A DNA stretch of 64,000 nt, taken from NCBI GenBank assembly GCA_947649495.1, contig CANSRU010000002.1:122337-186336 (forward strand), read 5' to 3'. The position numbers and the translations under genes are program-made. The notes beneath the pieces were generated by a model, which did not search any database, had not been told where the DNA came from, and worked only from the letters and a program-made list of their open reading frames with translations. Positions 42,876 through 51,123 of the stretch are shown in pieces (positions within the stretch are counted from its first letter, which is position 1; each line of letters begins with the position of its first letter). This DNA is from an uncultured Porphyromonadaceae bacterium (lineage in GTDB: Bacteria > Bacteroidota > Bacteroidia > Bacteroidales > Muribaculaceae).

Positions 42876-44234
42876 ATGGACGATTTATTCTCTTCTTCAC
42901 CCGCTGTGGCCGAACCCGTAGATGATACAAGGGGCGCGGCTTTCATGCCTAAGGCCGATGAGCAGCAGCTTGCTCCGGTGGCCAAAGGCGACAAGCATAT
43001 ATGGGGCATATATCTGCTCTTATGCCTGATTTCGGTGATAGAGCTTTACAGCGCTTCGTCGCGCGAGGTGGCAGCCTCGGCTCTCGGCGTATATGGCCCG
43101 ATAGTGCGCCATGCCGCCATGCTGCTTGCCGGGTTCGGCATAATCTGCTACCTGCAGCGCACGCACTATCGCAAACTGATTGTGTGGATTCCCATATTTG
43201 CGGTGGTGAGTGTGGTGATGATGGCTTATACAATGGGTTTCGGCGAGATTGTCAACGGTGCCCGCCGCAATTTCCGCCTGCTCGGTGTGTCGATATACCC
43301 CTCGGAGTTCCTTAAGATTTCATCGGCCTCGCTCGTGGCTCTCATCATGTCGCGTTGTCAGGTGAAAGGTGGTGGCGCCACCATGAAAGGGGTGCTGTGG
43401 TGTGCGGCAATTGTGCTTCTCTATTGCGGTATGCTTGCTCCGCAGGGGCTTACCAATACGTTGTTGCTCATAAGTATAAGTATATCGATGATGGTGATTG
43501 GCGGCACGAGCTTCAAGAAACTATGTGTGGTCGGTGCCGTCTATCTGGTCTGTTTTTCAGCCTATGTGGGATTTACATTGGTGCGCGATGCCGCAGCCCC
43601 GGAGACTACCGAGCAGACCACCACAGTGAAGAAGGAGAAAAAGGAATCGCGTGTGGATACATGGGTTGAGCGTCTGAAAAATTACGCCAGCGGTAAGTCC
43701 ACACCAAAATATGAGGAACCGATAACGAGCGATAACCGTCAGGAGATGCTCGGATACATTGCGCAGGCAAACGGTGGGGTAATCGGTGTGTTTCCCGGTA
43801 ATTCCCGCGAGACTTCGCGTCTGCCGCTTGCATTCACCGATTATATTTACTCCATAATAGTAGAGGAGATGGGACTTGTGGGCGGACTGTTCGTGCTGGT
43901 GCTCTATCTGTGGTTGCTGGCGAGGGCGAGTGCCATTGCGTCGCGTTGTTCGAGGGCCTTCCCGGCATTGCTTGTAATAGGAATGGCGCTCACCATAGTT
44001 ATCCAGGCATTGTTCCATATCTGTATCGTGACCGGAGTTATGCCTGTGTCGGGTCAGCCGCTGCCGTTGATATCCAAGGGTGGAAGTTCCATACTGGTAA
44101 CATCGATAGCTTTTGGCGTGATGTTGAGCGTGAGCCGTTTCGCTGTGCGCACCACGGCTAAGAAAAAGGATATAAAGAATGAGATAGAGATTCTTCCCGA
44201 GGAGATCAGGGCTGAGAATCCCACACAATTGTAA
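42876..44234 (+). CDS. ftsW: Lipid II polymerase of the SEDS family (FtsW)
   Basis: 452-aa SEDS glycosyltransferase that polymerises septal glycan with FtsI. About ten hydrophobic segments. Recognisable: SVIELYSASSREV, GARRNFRLLGVSIYPSEFLKI (family RW-like and P-x-E-x-x-K motif), a long periplasmic loop with GFTLVRDAA, and late LPLAFTDYIYSIIVEEMGLVGG and PVSGQPLPLISKGGSS, the SEDS signature. N-terminal cytosolic stretch of about 45 residues is longer than in E. coli. Position after murD and before murG favours FtsW over RodA. Confidence 0.94.
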   Translation: MDDLFSSSPAVAEPVDDTRGAAFMPKADEQQLAPVAKGDKHIWGIYLLLCLISVIELYSASSREVAASALGVYGPIVRHAAMLLAGFGIICYLQRTHYRKLIVWIPIFAVVSVVMMAYTMGFGEIVNGARRNFRLLGVSIYPSEFLKISSASLVALIMSRCQVKGGGATMKGVLWCAAIVLLYCGMLAPQGLTNTLLLISISISMMVIGGTSFKKLCVVGAVYLVCFSAYVGFTLVRDAAAPETTEQTTTVKKEKKESRVDTWVERLKNYASGKSTPKYEEPITSDNRQEMLGYIAQANGGVIGVFPGNSRETSRLPLAFTDYIYSIIVEEMGLVGGLFVLVLYLWLLARASAIASRCSRAFPALLVIGMALTIVIQALFHICIVTGVMPVSGQPLPLISKGGSSILVTSIAFGVMLSVSRFAVRTTAKKKDIKNEIEILPEEIRAENPTQL

Positions 44235-44240
44235 CGATAT

Positions 44241-45362
44241 ATGCAAGATAAGGTAGAACGACCTCTTAGAGTTCTGATAAGCGGCGGTGGAACCGGTGGA
44301 CATATATTCCCGGCCGTTTCCATTGCCAATGAGTTGCGTAGGCGCCTGCCCGGAACTGACATCCTGTTTGTCGGTGCCGAGGGGCGCATGGAGATGGAGC
44401 GTGTGCCTGCCGCCGGATATGATATCACCGGATTGCCTGTGGCCGGATTTGACCGCCGCCGGTTATGGCGTAATATCCCTGTGCTGGTGAAGCTGATGAG
44501 AAGCATGCGCAAAGCCCGTAAGGTGCTCGCTGATTTCCAACCCGACATAGCGGTGGGTGTTGGCGGATATGCCAGCGGCCCTATGCTCAAGGCTGCGCAG
44601 AAGAAAGGACTTCCCACGCTGATTCAGGAACAGAATTCATACGCCGGTGTCACAAACAAGCTTCTCGCCAAAGAGGCCGGAGCGATCTGTGTGGCCTACG
44701 ATGGCATGGAGCGTTTCTTCCCCGCTGAGAAGATTATAAAGACCGGAAATCCGGTGAGGGCGGATATTTTCAATTGCACACTCTCTCCCGACGAGGCCAA
44801 GCGGAAACTCGGTATGAATGCCGGAAAGCCGTTGGTGCTTGTGGTGGGCGGAAGTCTTGGCGCCCGTACGGTAAATGAAAGCATAGCCGCTGCGATGGAT
44901 GCCATAACAGGTGCCGGCGCGCAGATTCTGTGGCAGACCGGCAAGATATATGCCGATGAGTGTGAGGCTGTGGCCAAGGGCCGGAGCGATGTAAAGGCCA
45001 CTGCTTTTATATCTGACATGGCCACTGCTTATCGCGCTGCCGATATTGTGGTATCGCGCGCGGGTGCGGGAACCATTTCCGAACTGCAGCTGTTAGGACT
45101 TCCGGCTGTGTTGGTGCCGTCGCCAAATGTGGCTGAGGACCATCAGCGTAAGAATGCGCAGGCGCTTGTAGATGCCGGTGCGGCGGTGATGGTGCTTGAT
45201 GCCGATGCACGCGGAACACTCGGCGGCGTGGTGGTCGGATTGCTTGCAGATACGGAGCGCTGCGCCACGTTGGCCCGCAACATACGGACCATGGCGCTTG
45301 AAGGCAGCGCCTCCAGAATCGTTGATGAGATATACCGGCTTGTTGACTTGAAAAATAATTGA
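44241..45362 (+). CDS. murG: UDP-N-acetylglucosamine--lipid I GlcNAc transferase
   Basis: MurG makes lipid II on the inner leaflet. 373 aa. SGGGTGGHIFPA near residue 15-26 is the defining glycine loop. Further motifs: VGVGGYASGPML, PTLIQEQNSYAGVTNK, GGSLGARTVNES, and the donor site SRAGAGTISELQLLGLPAVLVPSPNVAEDHQ (C-terminal half). Seven-bp gap after ftsW, 3-bp gap to murC, indicating tight coupling. Confidence 0.97.
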   Translation: MQDKVERPLRVLISGGGTGGHIFPAVSIANELRRRLPGTDILFVGAEGRMEMERVPAAGYDITGLPVAGFDRRRLWRNIPVLVKLMRSMRKARKVLADFQPDIAVGVGGYASGPMLKAAQKKGLPTLIQEQNSYAGVTNKLLAKEAGAICVAYDGMERFFPAEKIIKTGNPVRADIFNCTLSPDEAKRKLGMNAGKPLVLVVGGSLGARTVNESIAAAMDAITGAGAQILWQTGKIYADECEAVAKGRSDVKATAFISDMATAYRAADIVVSRAGAGTISELQLLGLPAVLVPSPNVAEDHQRKNAQALVDAGAAVMVLDADARGTLGGVVVGLLADTERCATLARNIRTMALEGSASRIVDEIYRLVDLKNN

Positions 45363-45365
45363 CAG

Positions 45366-46739
45366 ATGGCAGATAAACAGAATATATATTTCGTCGGGGC
45401 CGGAGGTATAGGCATGGCGGCTCTCGAACGTTATTTCCTTACCAAAGGTAAGAAGGTGGCAGGCTACGACCGTACGCCCACCGACCTCACCCGCGCCCTT
45501 GAGGCCGAAGGTGTGGAGATAAGTTACGATGACAGTGTAGGGAGTATACCTGAAGCGTTCCGCAATCCGGCCGACACTCTTGTGGTGTACACTCCGGCGG
45601 TGCCCGACACGCATCCCGGACTTAAATATTTCCGCGACAATGGTTTTGAGGTGGTGAAGCGTGCCGCCGTGCTCGGTCTTGTCACCCGCAGCAGCCGTGC
45701 GTTATGCTTCGCCGGCACTCATGGCAAGACCACCACTTCGTCAATGGCAGCGCACGTGCTTCATAATTCGGATGCCCGCTGCAATGCTTTTCTCGGAGGT
45801 GTGCTCCGCAATTACAACACAAATTTTCTTCTCGACACGCAGTCTGACTTCAGTGTGATCGAGGCTGACGAATACGACCGTTCGTTCCATCACCTGCGCC
45901 CCACTGTGGCGGTGGTCACATCGACCGATGCCGACCATCTCGACATCTATGGCACGGAAGAGGCTTATCTGGAGAGCTTCGCGCATTTCACTGAACTGAT
46001 TGTTCCGGGAGGGACGCTGATAAAGCACACCGGACTCAAAATGCGTGAGCGTGTGGCCGATGGAGTGAAGGTATATACTTATTCACGCGATGAGGGCGAT
46101 TTCCATGCCACAAATATACGCCGTGGCGATGGTTCGATAGTCTATGACCTTATCACGCCATCGGGCGTGGTGGCTGATATCGAACTCGGTGTGCCGGTGG
46201 AAATAAACATCGAGAATTCTATTGCCGCACTTGCAGCAGTGTGGGCAGCCGGTGTGCTTGATGCCGATGCAGCCCGCGAGGCCATGGCCTCGTTCATGGG
46301 GCCGAAGCGCAGGTTCGAGTTCTGGTATAAGAAGGAGGGCCGCGCCATAATTGACGACTATGCCCATCATCCCGATGAATTGCGCAGTTCGATACGTTCG
46401 GTCAAGGCGCTTTTCCCAGGCCGCAAGCTCACGGTGGCTTTCCAACCGCATCTCTACAGCCGCACGCGCGATTTCGCCGGTGATTTCGCCTCGGCTCTAT
46501 CGGAGGCCGATTCAGTGGTGCTCCTTGATATCTATCCTGCAAGAGAACTGCCGATACCGGGTGTAACATCAGAAATAATATTCGACGGAATAACATCTCC
46601 GTCCAAAACCATGGTGCGGAAGGAAGAATTGGTGGATACGATAAAAAACACTAACTTTGAGATTCTGCTCACGGCCGGTGCCGGAGATATATGCAATTAT
46701 CTTCCGGAGATATTGGCAAACGTGACGTCTATGGAATGA
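45366..46739 (+). CDS. murC: UDP-N-acetylmuramate--L-alanine ligase
   Basis: MurC adds the first L-alanine to UDP-MurNAc. 457 aa. Motifs: FVGAGGIGMAALERYF, ATP loop GTHGKTTTSSMAAH, VIEADEYDRSFHHL, STDADHLDIYG, the IDDYAHHPDEL catalytic loop and FQPHLYSRT. A slightly divergent member, some Bacteroidota genomes being similar. Its stop overlaps the ftsQ start as ATGA. Confidence 0.96.
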   Translation: MADKQNIYFVGAGGIGMAALERYFLTKGKKVAGYDRTPTDLTRALEAEGVEISYDDSVGSIPEAFRNPADTLVVYTPAVPDTHPGLKYFRDNGFEVVKRAAVLGLVTRSSRALCFAGTHGKTTTSSMAAHVLHNSDARCNAFLGGVLRNYNTNFLLDTQSDFSVIEADEYDRSFHHLRPTVAVVTSTDADHLDIYGTEEAYLESFAHFTELIVPGGTLIKHTGLKMRERVADGVKVYTYSRDEGDFHATNIRRGDGSIVYDLITPSGVVADIELGVPVEINIENSIAALAAVWAAGVLDADAAREAMASFMGPKRRFEFWYKKEGRAIIDDYAHHPDELRSSIRSVKALFPGRKLTVAFQPHLYSRTRDFAGDFASALSEADSVVLLDIYPARELPIPGVTSEIIFDGITSPSKTMVRKEELVDTIKNTNFEILLTAGAGDICNYLPEILANVTSME

Positions 46740-47710
46740 AGAAAAACGGTCAGGCATACAGGACATGGGGTCTGGGCATACTCTCGTGTGTGCTCATAGC
46801 CTATCTTGTGTTTGCCGCGCTGTTCACCTCGCAGGCATCCTCGTCGAGGATGTGCACCGGAGTGCGCATAGCCGTGCACGATACCGCGAGACTCAAGTTT
46901 GTCACCGCTGCCGAACTCGCCATGGAGCTCGGCGATTTACCGTCGACAGCCCACACACGCAGGTTGTGTACCATAAATCTTGACAGCATAGAGCGTCTGC
47001 TTTCGGGTATAGACAAGATAGAATCGGTATCGGTCAACACCCTTACCGACGGCCGTGTGCTGATAGATGTGTGGCCCATGCAGCCTGTGGCGAGGATATT
47101 CGATGATTTCGACGGGACATCCTACTATATAAACCGTTCGGGCAAACGCATACTGGCCGATGCCCGCTATCATCTCAATGTGCCTGTGGTGCACGGATGC
47201 TTCAAGGATTCATCGTTCACACCCCGCGATATACTTCCGCTGGTCGATTACATATCGTCGGACTCGTCATGGTGCGATGCCGTGTCGATGATCAAAGTGG
47301 ATTCGCCCCGCGATGTGATACTCGTGCCTGTGATACGCGGCCATGTGATCAATCTCGGAAGTCCCGACAATCTCCATGATAAATTGCGCCGCATCCAGGC
47401 AATGTACACCAAGGTGCTCAGCGTGAAGGGGTGGGAATTCTACGATACACTTTCGGTGAAATGGCGCGGGCAGGTGGTGGCCACCCGCCGCGACAAGAGT
47501 CTTCCGCCTCCGCTTTACGATGATGTGGAGGATGAGGAAGAGGTGTCTATAAGCACCATGATGGCCGGACAGAATGTGGCGCCGGGGCAGACACTGCCGG
47601 GAGTGGCCGCGCACGACGATAAGCCGATACCGGGAAAATTCGCGCCTGAAAAGCCGAAAGCTCCCGCACCCGATTCATTGAACAAACAAAAAAATCCCAA
47701 ACATACATGA
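46736..47710 (+). CDS. ftsQ: FtsQ-like cell division protein
   Basis: 324 aa. A short cytosolic N-terminus, one membrane helix (about 12-31, GILSCVLIAYLVFAALFTSQ), and a periplasmic part with POTRA/FtsQ-like beta region (FVTAAELAMELGDL, then IDKIESVSVNTLTDGRVLIDVWPMQPVARIF). A proline-rich tail (PEKPKAPAPDSL) ends it. The start I chose overlaps murC by 4 bp; an upstream in-frame start would overlap further. Position before ftsA supports the FtsQ role in linking FtsL/FtsB to the divisome. Confidence 0.88.
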   Translation: MKKNGQAYRTWGLGILSCVLIAYLVFAALFTSQASSSRMCTGVRIAVHDTARLKFVTAAELAMELGDLPSTAHTRRLCTINLDSIERLLSGIDKIESVSVNTLTDGRVLIDVWPMQPVARIFDDFDGTSYYINRSGKRILADARYHLNVPVVHGCFKDSSFTPRDILPLVDYISSDSSWCDAVSMIKVDSPRDVILVPVIRGHVINLGSPDNLHDKLRRIQAMYTKVLSVKGWEFYDTLSVKWRGQVVATRRDKSLPPPLYDDVEDEEEVSISTMMAGQNVAPGQTLPGVAAHDDKPIPGKFAPEKPKAPAPDSLNKQKNPKHT

Positions 47711-49047
47711 TGGAAGAAAAGAATATCATAGCCATAGAAATTGGCAGTTCCAAGGTGAAAGGAGCCATAGGTTCATTCAACTCCGGAGGTATACTCACAG
47801 TGCAGGCTGTGGAGGAGGAACCTCTTCTCGACTGGGTGCGCTACGGCGCGGTGAGCAATGTGGAGGAGGTGGCCACGCTTGTGGCACGTGTTGTCCGCAA
47901 AATCGAGAACCGCGTGTCGCCCCGAAAGGTAACCACCGTGTATGTGGGCATAGGGGGGCGTTCGTTCTGCACGGTGCCCCGCGATGTCGAGCGTCAGCTT
48001 CCCGATGAGATGGAAATCACCGACGATATTCTTACCCGCCTTGAACAGGATGTGCGTGTGTCGCCTTATCCCGACCGCGAGATGCTCGCCGTGGTGCCGC
48101 GTGAGTATGTCATAGACAATTCGCGTGTGGTGCGTCCCAAGGGGACTGTCGGCCGCAAGATACGCATGTCGGCCAATCTGGTCACCTGCCGTCCGCAGAC
48201 CAAGCGTAATCTGGAACGCCTGTTCACCGAGAAACTCAAACTTCAGGTGGGGGGCTATCAGGTGCGTCAGCTGGCCTTGGGCGACCTGATTCTTACTTCC
48301 GATGAATGTCGTCTGGGATGTATGCTGGTGGACTTCGGAGCGGAGACCACCACAGTGTCCATATATAAGCATGGACGCCTGCAGTATATGGCCACGCTGC
48401 CGCTCGGCTCGCGCAACATAACACGCGACATCACCAAACTGAATTTCCTCGAGGAGAAGGCCGAGGAGCTGAAATGCAACATGGGTAACGCATCGGGCAC
48501 CCAGTCGCAGTATCCTTCGCTTGGAAGCATAGACTATACGGCTGTAAACAATTATGTGAGCCACCGCGCCTCAGAGATAATAGCCAACATCAAGGAGCAG
48601 ATAAAATTGGCCGGATTCACCACCGCCGAGCTTCCCGCAGGAATCGTGATAGTGGGTCGCGGAGCGCGCCTGGCCGGATTCAATGAGCGTCTGGCCGCTG
48701 TAACCGCACTTCCGGTACGGTCGGGCAACATCACCATGCCTGAGATCCGCTTCTCGTCGAGTGTAATCTCGTCGGCCGATGCCAGCGATGTGATTTCGGT
48801 GCTGTATAAGGCTGCACTCGACGGTGCTGCCGAGTGTCTGACAGCTCCTGCCGTAGCAATGGATGCAGAAACCGAACCGGAGCCGGAATCTGAACCGGAG
48901 ACCAAGACCGAGGATATAGAGATGCCGACGGAGCCTGACCCGCGTCCACGGAAAAAGTGGTTTGACAAACTGAAGGATGCCATAACCAATGCTATGGACG
49001 ATTCAGACGGCGACGAAGATGAGTCGGACTTCAAGGACGATGAGTGA
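47707..49047 (+). CDS. ftsA: Cell division protein FtsA
   Basis: 446-aa actin-like protein that anchors FtsZ filaments to the membrane. Motifs: IAIEIGSSKVKGAIG (phosphate 1), MLVDFGAETTTVSIYKHGRL (phosphate 2), and IVIVGRGARLAGFNERL (adenosine). The C-terminus has an acidic Glu/Pro linker, then an amphipathic helix (RKKWFDKLKDAITNAM) expected to bind the membrane, and after it a run of acidic residues (about 15), which is unusual because the helix is normally terminal. Start overlaps ftsQ as ATGA; ftsZ begins 44 bp downstream. Confidence 0.95.
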   Translation: MMEEKNIIAIEIGSSKVKGAIGSFNSGGILTVQAVEEEPLLDWVRYGAVSNVEEVATLVARVVRKIENRVSPRKVTTVYVGIGGRSFCTVPRDVERQLPDEMEITDDILTRLEQDVRVSPYPDREMLAVVPREYVIDNSRVVRPKGTVGRKIRMSANLVTCRPQTKRNLERLFTEKLKLQVGGYQVRQLALGDLILTSDECRLGCMLVDFGAETTTVSIYKHGRLQYMATLPLGSRNITRDITKLNFLEEKAEELKCNMGNASGTQSQYPSLGSIDYTAVNNYVSHRASEIIANIKEQIKLAGFTTAELPAGIVIVGRGARLAGFNERLAAVTALPVRSGNITMPEIRFSSSVISSADASDVISVLYKAALDGAAECLTAPAVAMDAETEPEPESEPETKTEDIEMPTEPDPRPRKKWFDKLKDAITNAMDDSDGDEDESDFKDDE

Positions 49048-49091
49048 CATACATTCCCATACACAACACACACAGACAACAATAGGATAAA

Positions 49092-50438
49092 ATGAACGAA
49101 TTAGATATGGACGCAACGCTGAATATGGACGATTTGGCCAACCGTATAAATGATAAGAACACTCCCCGCGAGGTCAACGATATAATGGTGGTGGGCGTAG
49201 GCGGTGGTGGCGGCAATGCCGTGAACCACATGTTCCGCCAGGGTGTAGAGAAGGTTACATTCGTGGTGTGCAACACTGATGCCGCCGCTGTCAATGCATC
49301 GCCTGTGCCGAACAAGGTGATAATAGGCGACGGACGCGGAGCGGGCAACGATCCGCAGAAGGCCAAGAAGTTTGCCGAGGAGGATATCGAGAGAATCGAG
49401 GCTATATTCGACGACCAGACACGTATGGTGTTCATCACCGCCGGCATGGGTGGCGGTACCGGTACAGGTGCGGCTCCTGTGGTGGCCCGGGTGGCTCGTG
49501 AACGCGGGCTTCTCACTATCGGTATAGTGACCATTCCGTTTATATTCGAAGGTAAGAGAAAGATATTGAAGGCTCTTGACGGTGCCGACGAGATGTCGAA
49601 GTATGTGGATGCGTTGCTTATAATAAACAATGAGCGCCTTGCTGAGATATACGCCGACCTTGACTTTTTCAATGCGTTCGGCAAGGCCGACGATACGCTG
49701 TCGACAGCCGCCCGCTCAATATCGGAGATAATAACGAGCGACGGATATATAAACCTTGACTTCGAGGATGTGGACACCACGCTCCGCAACGGTGGAACCG
49801 CTATAATTTCCACCGGCTACGGCGAGGGTGAACACAGGATAACAAAGGCTCTCGAGGATGCCCTCAACTCACCGCTTCTCAAGAACCGCGACATTCTCGG
49901 CTCGAAGAAGCTGCTGATGAATCTGTATATGGCCAATCAGGAGGGCATGGCAGCCCCGATGACCATGAGCGAGATGTCGGAACTGAAGAACTTCATGTCG
50001 ACCATCGATCCCGAGGTGGATGTGATATGGGGTGCCGCAGTGGACAATTCGCTTGGTGAAAAGGTGAAAATCACAATTCTCGCCGCGGGGTTCGATGTGA
50101 CCATCCGCGATGAGGAGGCTGAACTCCAGGCCGGTAACACAACTCGATTTCCCGGGCCGAAACCGACGGAACAGCCAGTGGCGCCTGAGACGGCAAAGAC
50201 ACCCACAAAGCGTCTGGAGGAGGAATATGGCGGTGCCATAGGAGAGATGGGCACCAACTATATAATATTGAAGCCGGAGCAGATGGATGATGACACTGTG
50301 ATGGAGGTTCTTGAGAAATCGCCTGCCTACAACCGCGACCGCAGGGTGGTTGAGGACTTGAAAAAGGGTATGGCAGCCACGACGCGTCCGGCAGCTCAAG
50401 GGGGCTCAGCGCCCCATGGCAATCAGATTGTGTTCTGA
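49092..50438 (+). CDS. ftsZ: Cell division GTPase FtsZ
   Basis: 448-aa tubulin-like GTPase that forms the Z ring. Motifs: VVGVGGGGGNAVNHM (about 32-46), VCNTDAAAV, the GTP-binding GGGTGTGAAPVVA (about 120-132), TIGIVTIPF, and the T7-loop region with NLDFEDVDTTL. The globular core ends near residue 340. The linker is followed by a C-terminal end with LEKSPAYNRDRRVVEDLKKG and a Gly/Ala-rich tail finishing IVF. It closes the dcw operon at a strong terminator. Confidence 0.97.
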   Translation: MNELDMDATLNMDDLANRINDKNTPREVNDIMVVGVGGGGGNAVNHMFRQGVEKVTFVVCNTDAAAVNASPVPNKVIIGDGRGAGNDPQKAKKFAEEDIERIEAIFDDQTRMVFITAGMGGGTGTGAAPVVARVARERGLLTIGIVTIPFIFEGKRKILKALDGADEMSKYVDALLIINNERLAEIYADLDFFNAFGKADDTLSTAARSISEIITSDGYINLDFEDVDTTLRNGGTAIISTGYGEGEHRITKALEDALNSPLLKNRDILGSKKLLMNLYMANQEGMAAPMTMSEMSELKNFMSTIDPEVDVIWGAAVDNSLGEKVKITILAAGFDVTIRDEEAELQAGNTTRFPGPKPTEQPVAPETAKTPTKRLEEEYGGAIGEMGTNYIILKPEQMDDDTVMEVLEKSPAYNRDRRVVEDLKKGMAATTRPAAQGGSAPHGNQIVF

Positions 50439-50455
50439 TAGATATAAAGGAATAT

Positions 50456-50494
50456 AAATAGAAAAGTCCGGTCAAAAGCCGGACTTTTCTATTT
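50456..50494. terminator. Bidirectional terminator between ftsZ and the Lrp-family gene
   Basis: Perfect 16-bp inverted repeat (aaatagaaaagtccgg and complement) around a 7-nt loop, with A/T-rich flanks on both sides. It ends both convergent genes. Confidence 0.92.
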
Positions 50495-50512
50495 ATATAG
50501 TGATTGTGACTG

Positions 50513-50974
50513 TCAATCGTGGTTGATGGGCACCTTGCGGTGAATTGAGTGGTCGAGCGAAATCAGGGTTTCTGTACCTGACACACCATGTATGGTCTGA
50601 ATTTTGTTGTTGAGCAGCTCCATGAGGTGTTCATTATCGCGTGCGAACAGCTTTATGAGCATTGTATATGGGCCTGTGGTGAAGTGGCATTCCACCACTT
50701 CGGGGATTTTCTCGAGTTCGGGCACCACATCGCGATACATGGCACCACGCTCAAGGTTCACACCGATGAAGGTGCATGTGCGGTAGCCCAACGCCTTGGG
50801 GTTGACATTGTAGCTTGAGCCGGTTATCACATCAAGATCCATCATTCGCTGCAGGCGCTGGTGTATGGCAGCACGCGATACTCCGCACTCGTTGGCAACG
50901 TCTTTTGAGGCTATTCTGGCATTGTTCATCACTATTTCCAGAATCTTACGGTCGAGATTGTCTATTTTTCCCAT
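50513..50974 (-). CDS. Lrp/AsnC-family transcriptional regulator
   Basis: 153 aa. An N-terminal winged HTH (NLDRKILEIVMNNARIASKDVANECGVSRAAIHQRLQRM) is followed by a RAM/ACT-like effector domain (about 75-150; TFIGVNLERGAMYRDVVPELEKIPEV and TGPYTMLIKLFARDNEHLMELL). Regulators of this type respond to amino acids. Its promoter overlaps a perfect 13-bp inverted repeat, suggesting autoregulation. It is 149 bp downstream of the secreted endonuclease I gene in the same direction and converges on ftsZ. Confidence 0.93.
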   Translation of the reverse strand: MGKIDNLDRKILEIVMNNARIASKDVANECGVSRAAIHQRLQRMMDLDVITGSSYNVNPKALGYRTCTFIGVNLERGAMYRDVVPELEKIPEVVECHFTTGPYTMLIKLFARDNEHLMELLNNKIQTIHGVSGTETLISLDHSIHRKVPINHD

Positions 50975-51006
50975 GCAGGCGTCAGTCTATAGTTACTTTT
51001 ACGATG

Positions 51007-51039
51007 CAAATATAGCGAAATAAACAGTATGGATGCAAA
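51007..51039 (-). promoter_or_regulatory. Promoter of the Lrp/AsnC-family gene
   Basis: Minus-strand TATATTTG (plus 51007-51014) matches -7, and TTTG (plus 51036-51039) lies 21 bp upstream, a full consensus. The -33 element sits inside the left arm of the inverted repeat described next. Confidence 0.75.
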
Positions 51040-51073
51040 AAACAGACGTTAAATCTGACATTTTGCATCCATA
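51028..51073. promoter_or_regulatory. Inverted repeat, candidate operator at the Lrp/AsnC promoter
   Basis: tatggatgcaaaa (51028-51040) and ttttgcatccata (51061-51073) are perfect inverted copies of 13 bp, separated by 20 bp. A third gatgcaaa copy lies at 51003-51010 by the -7 element. Arm spacing (centre to centre about 33 bp) is consistent with binding on one DNA face by an Lrp-type multimer. Confidence 0.6.
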
Positions 51074-51123
51074 AGAGCTATTATTTCGACATTTTGTAAT
51101 GTTGCGGTTGACGGAAGTGTAGT

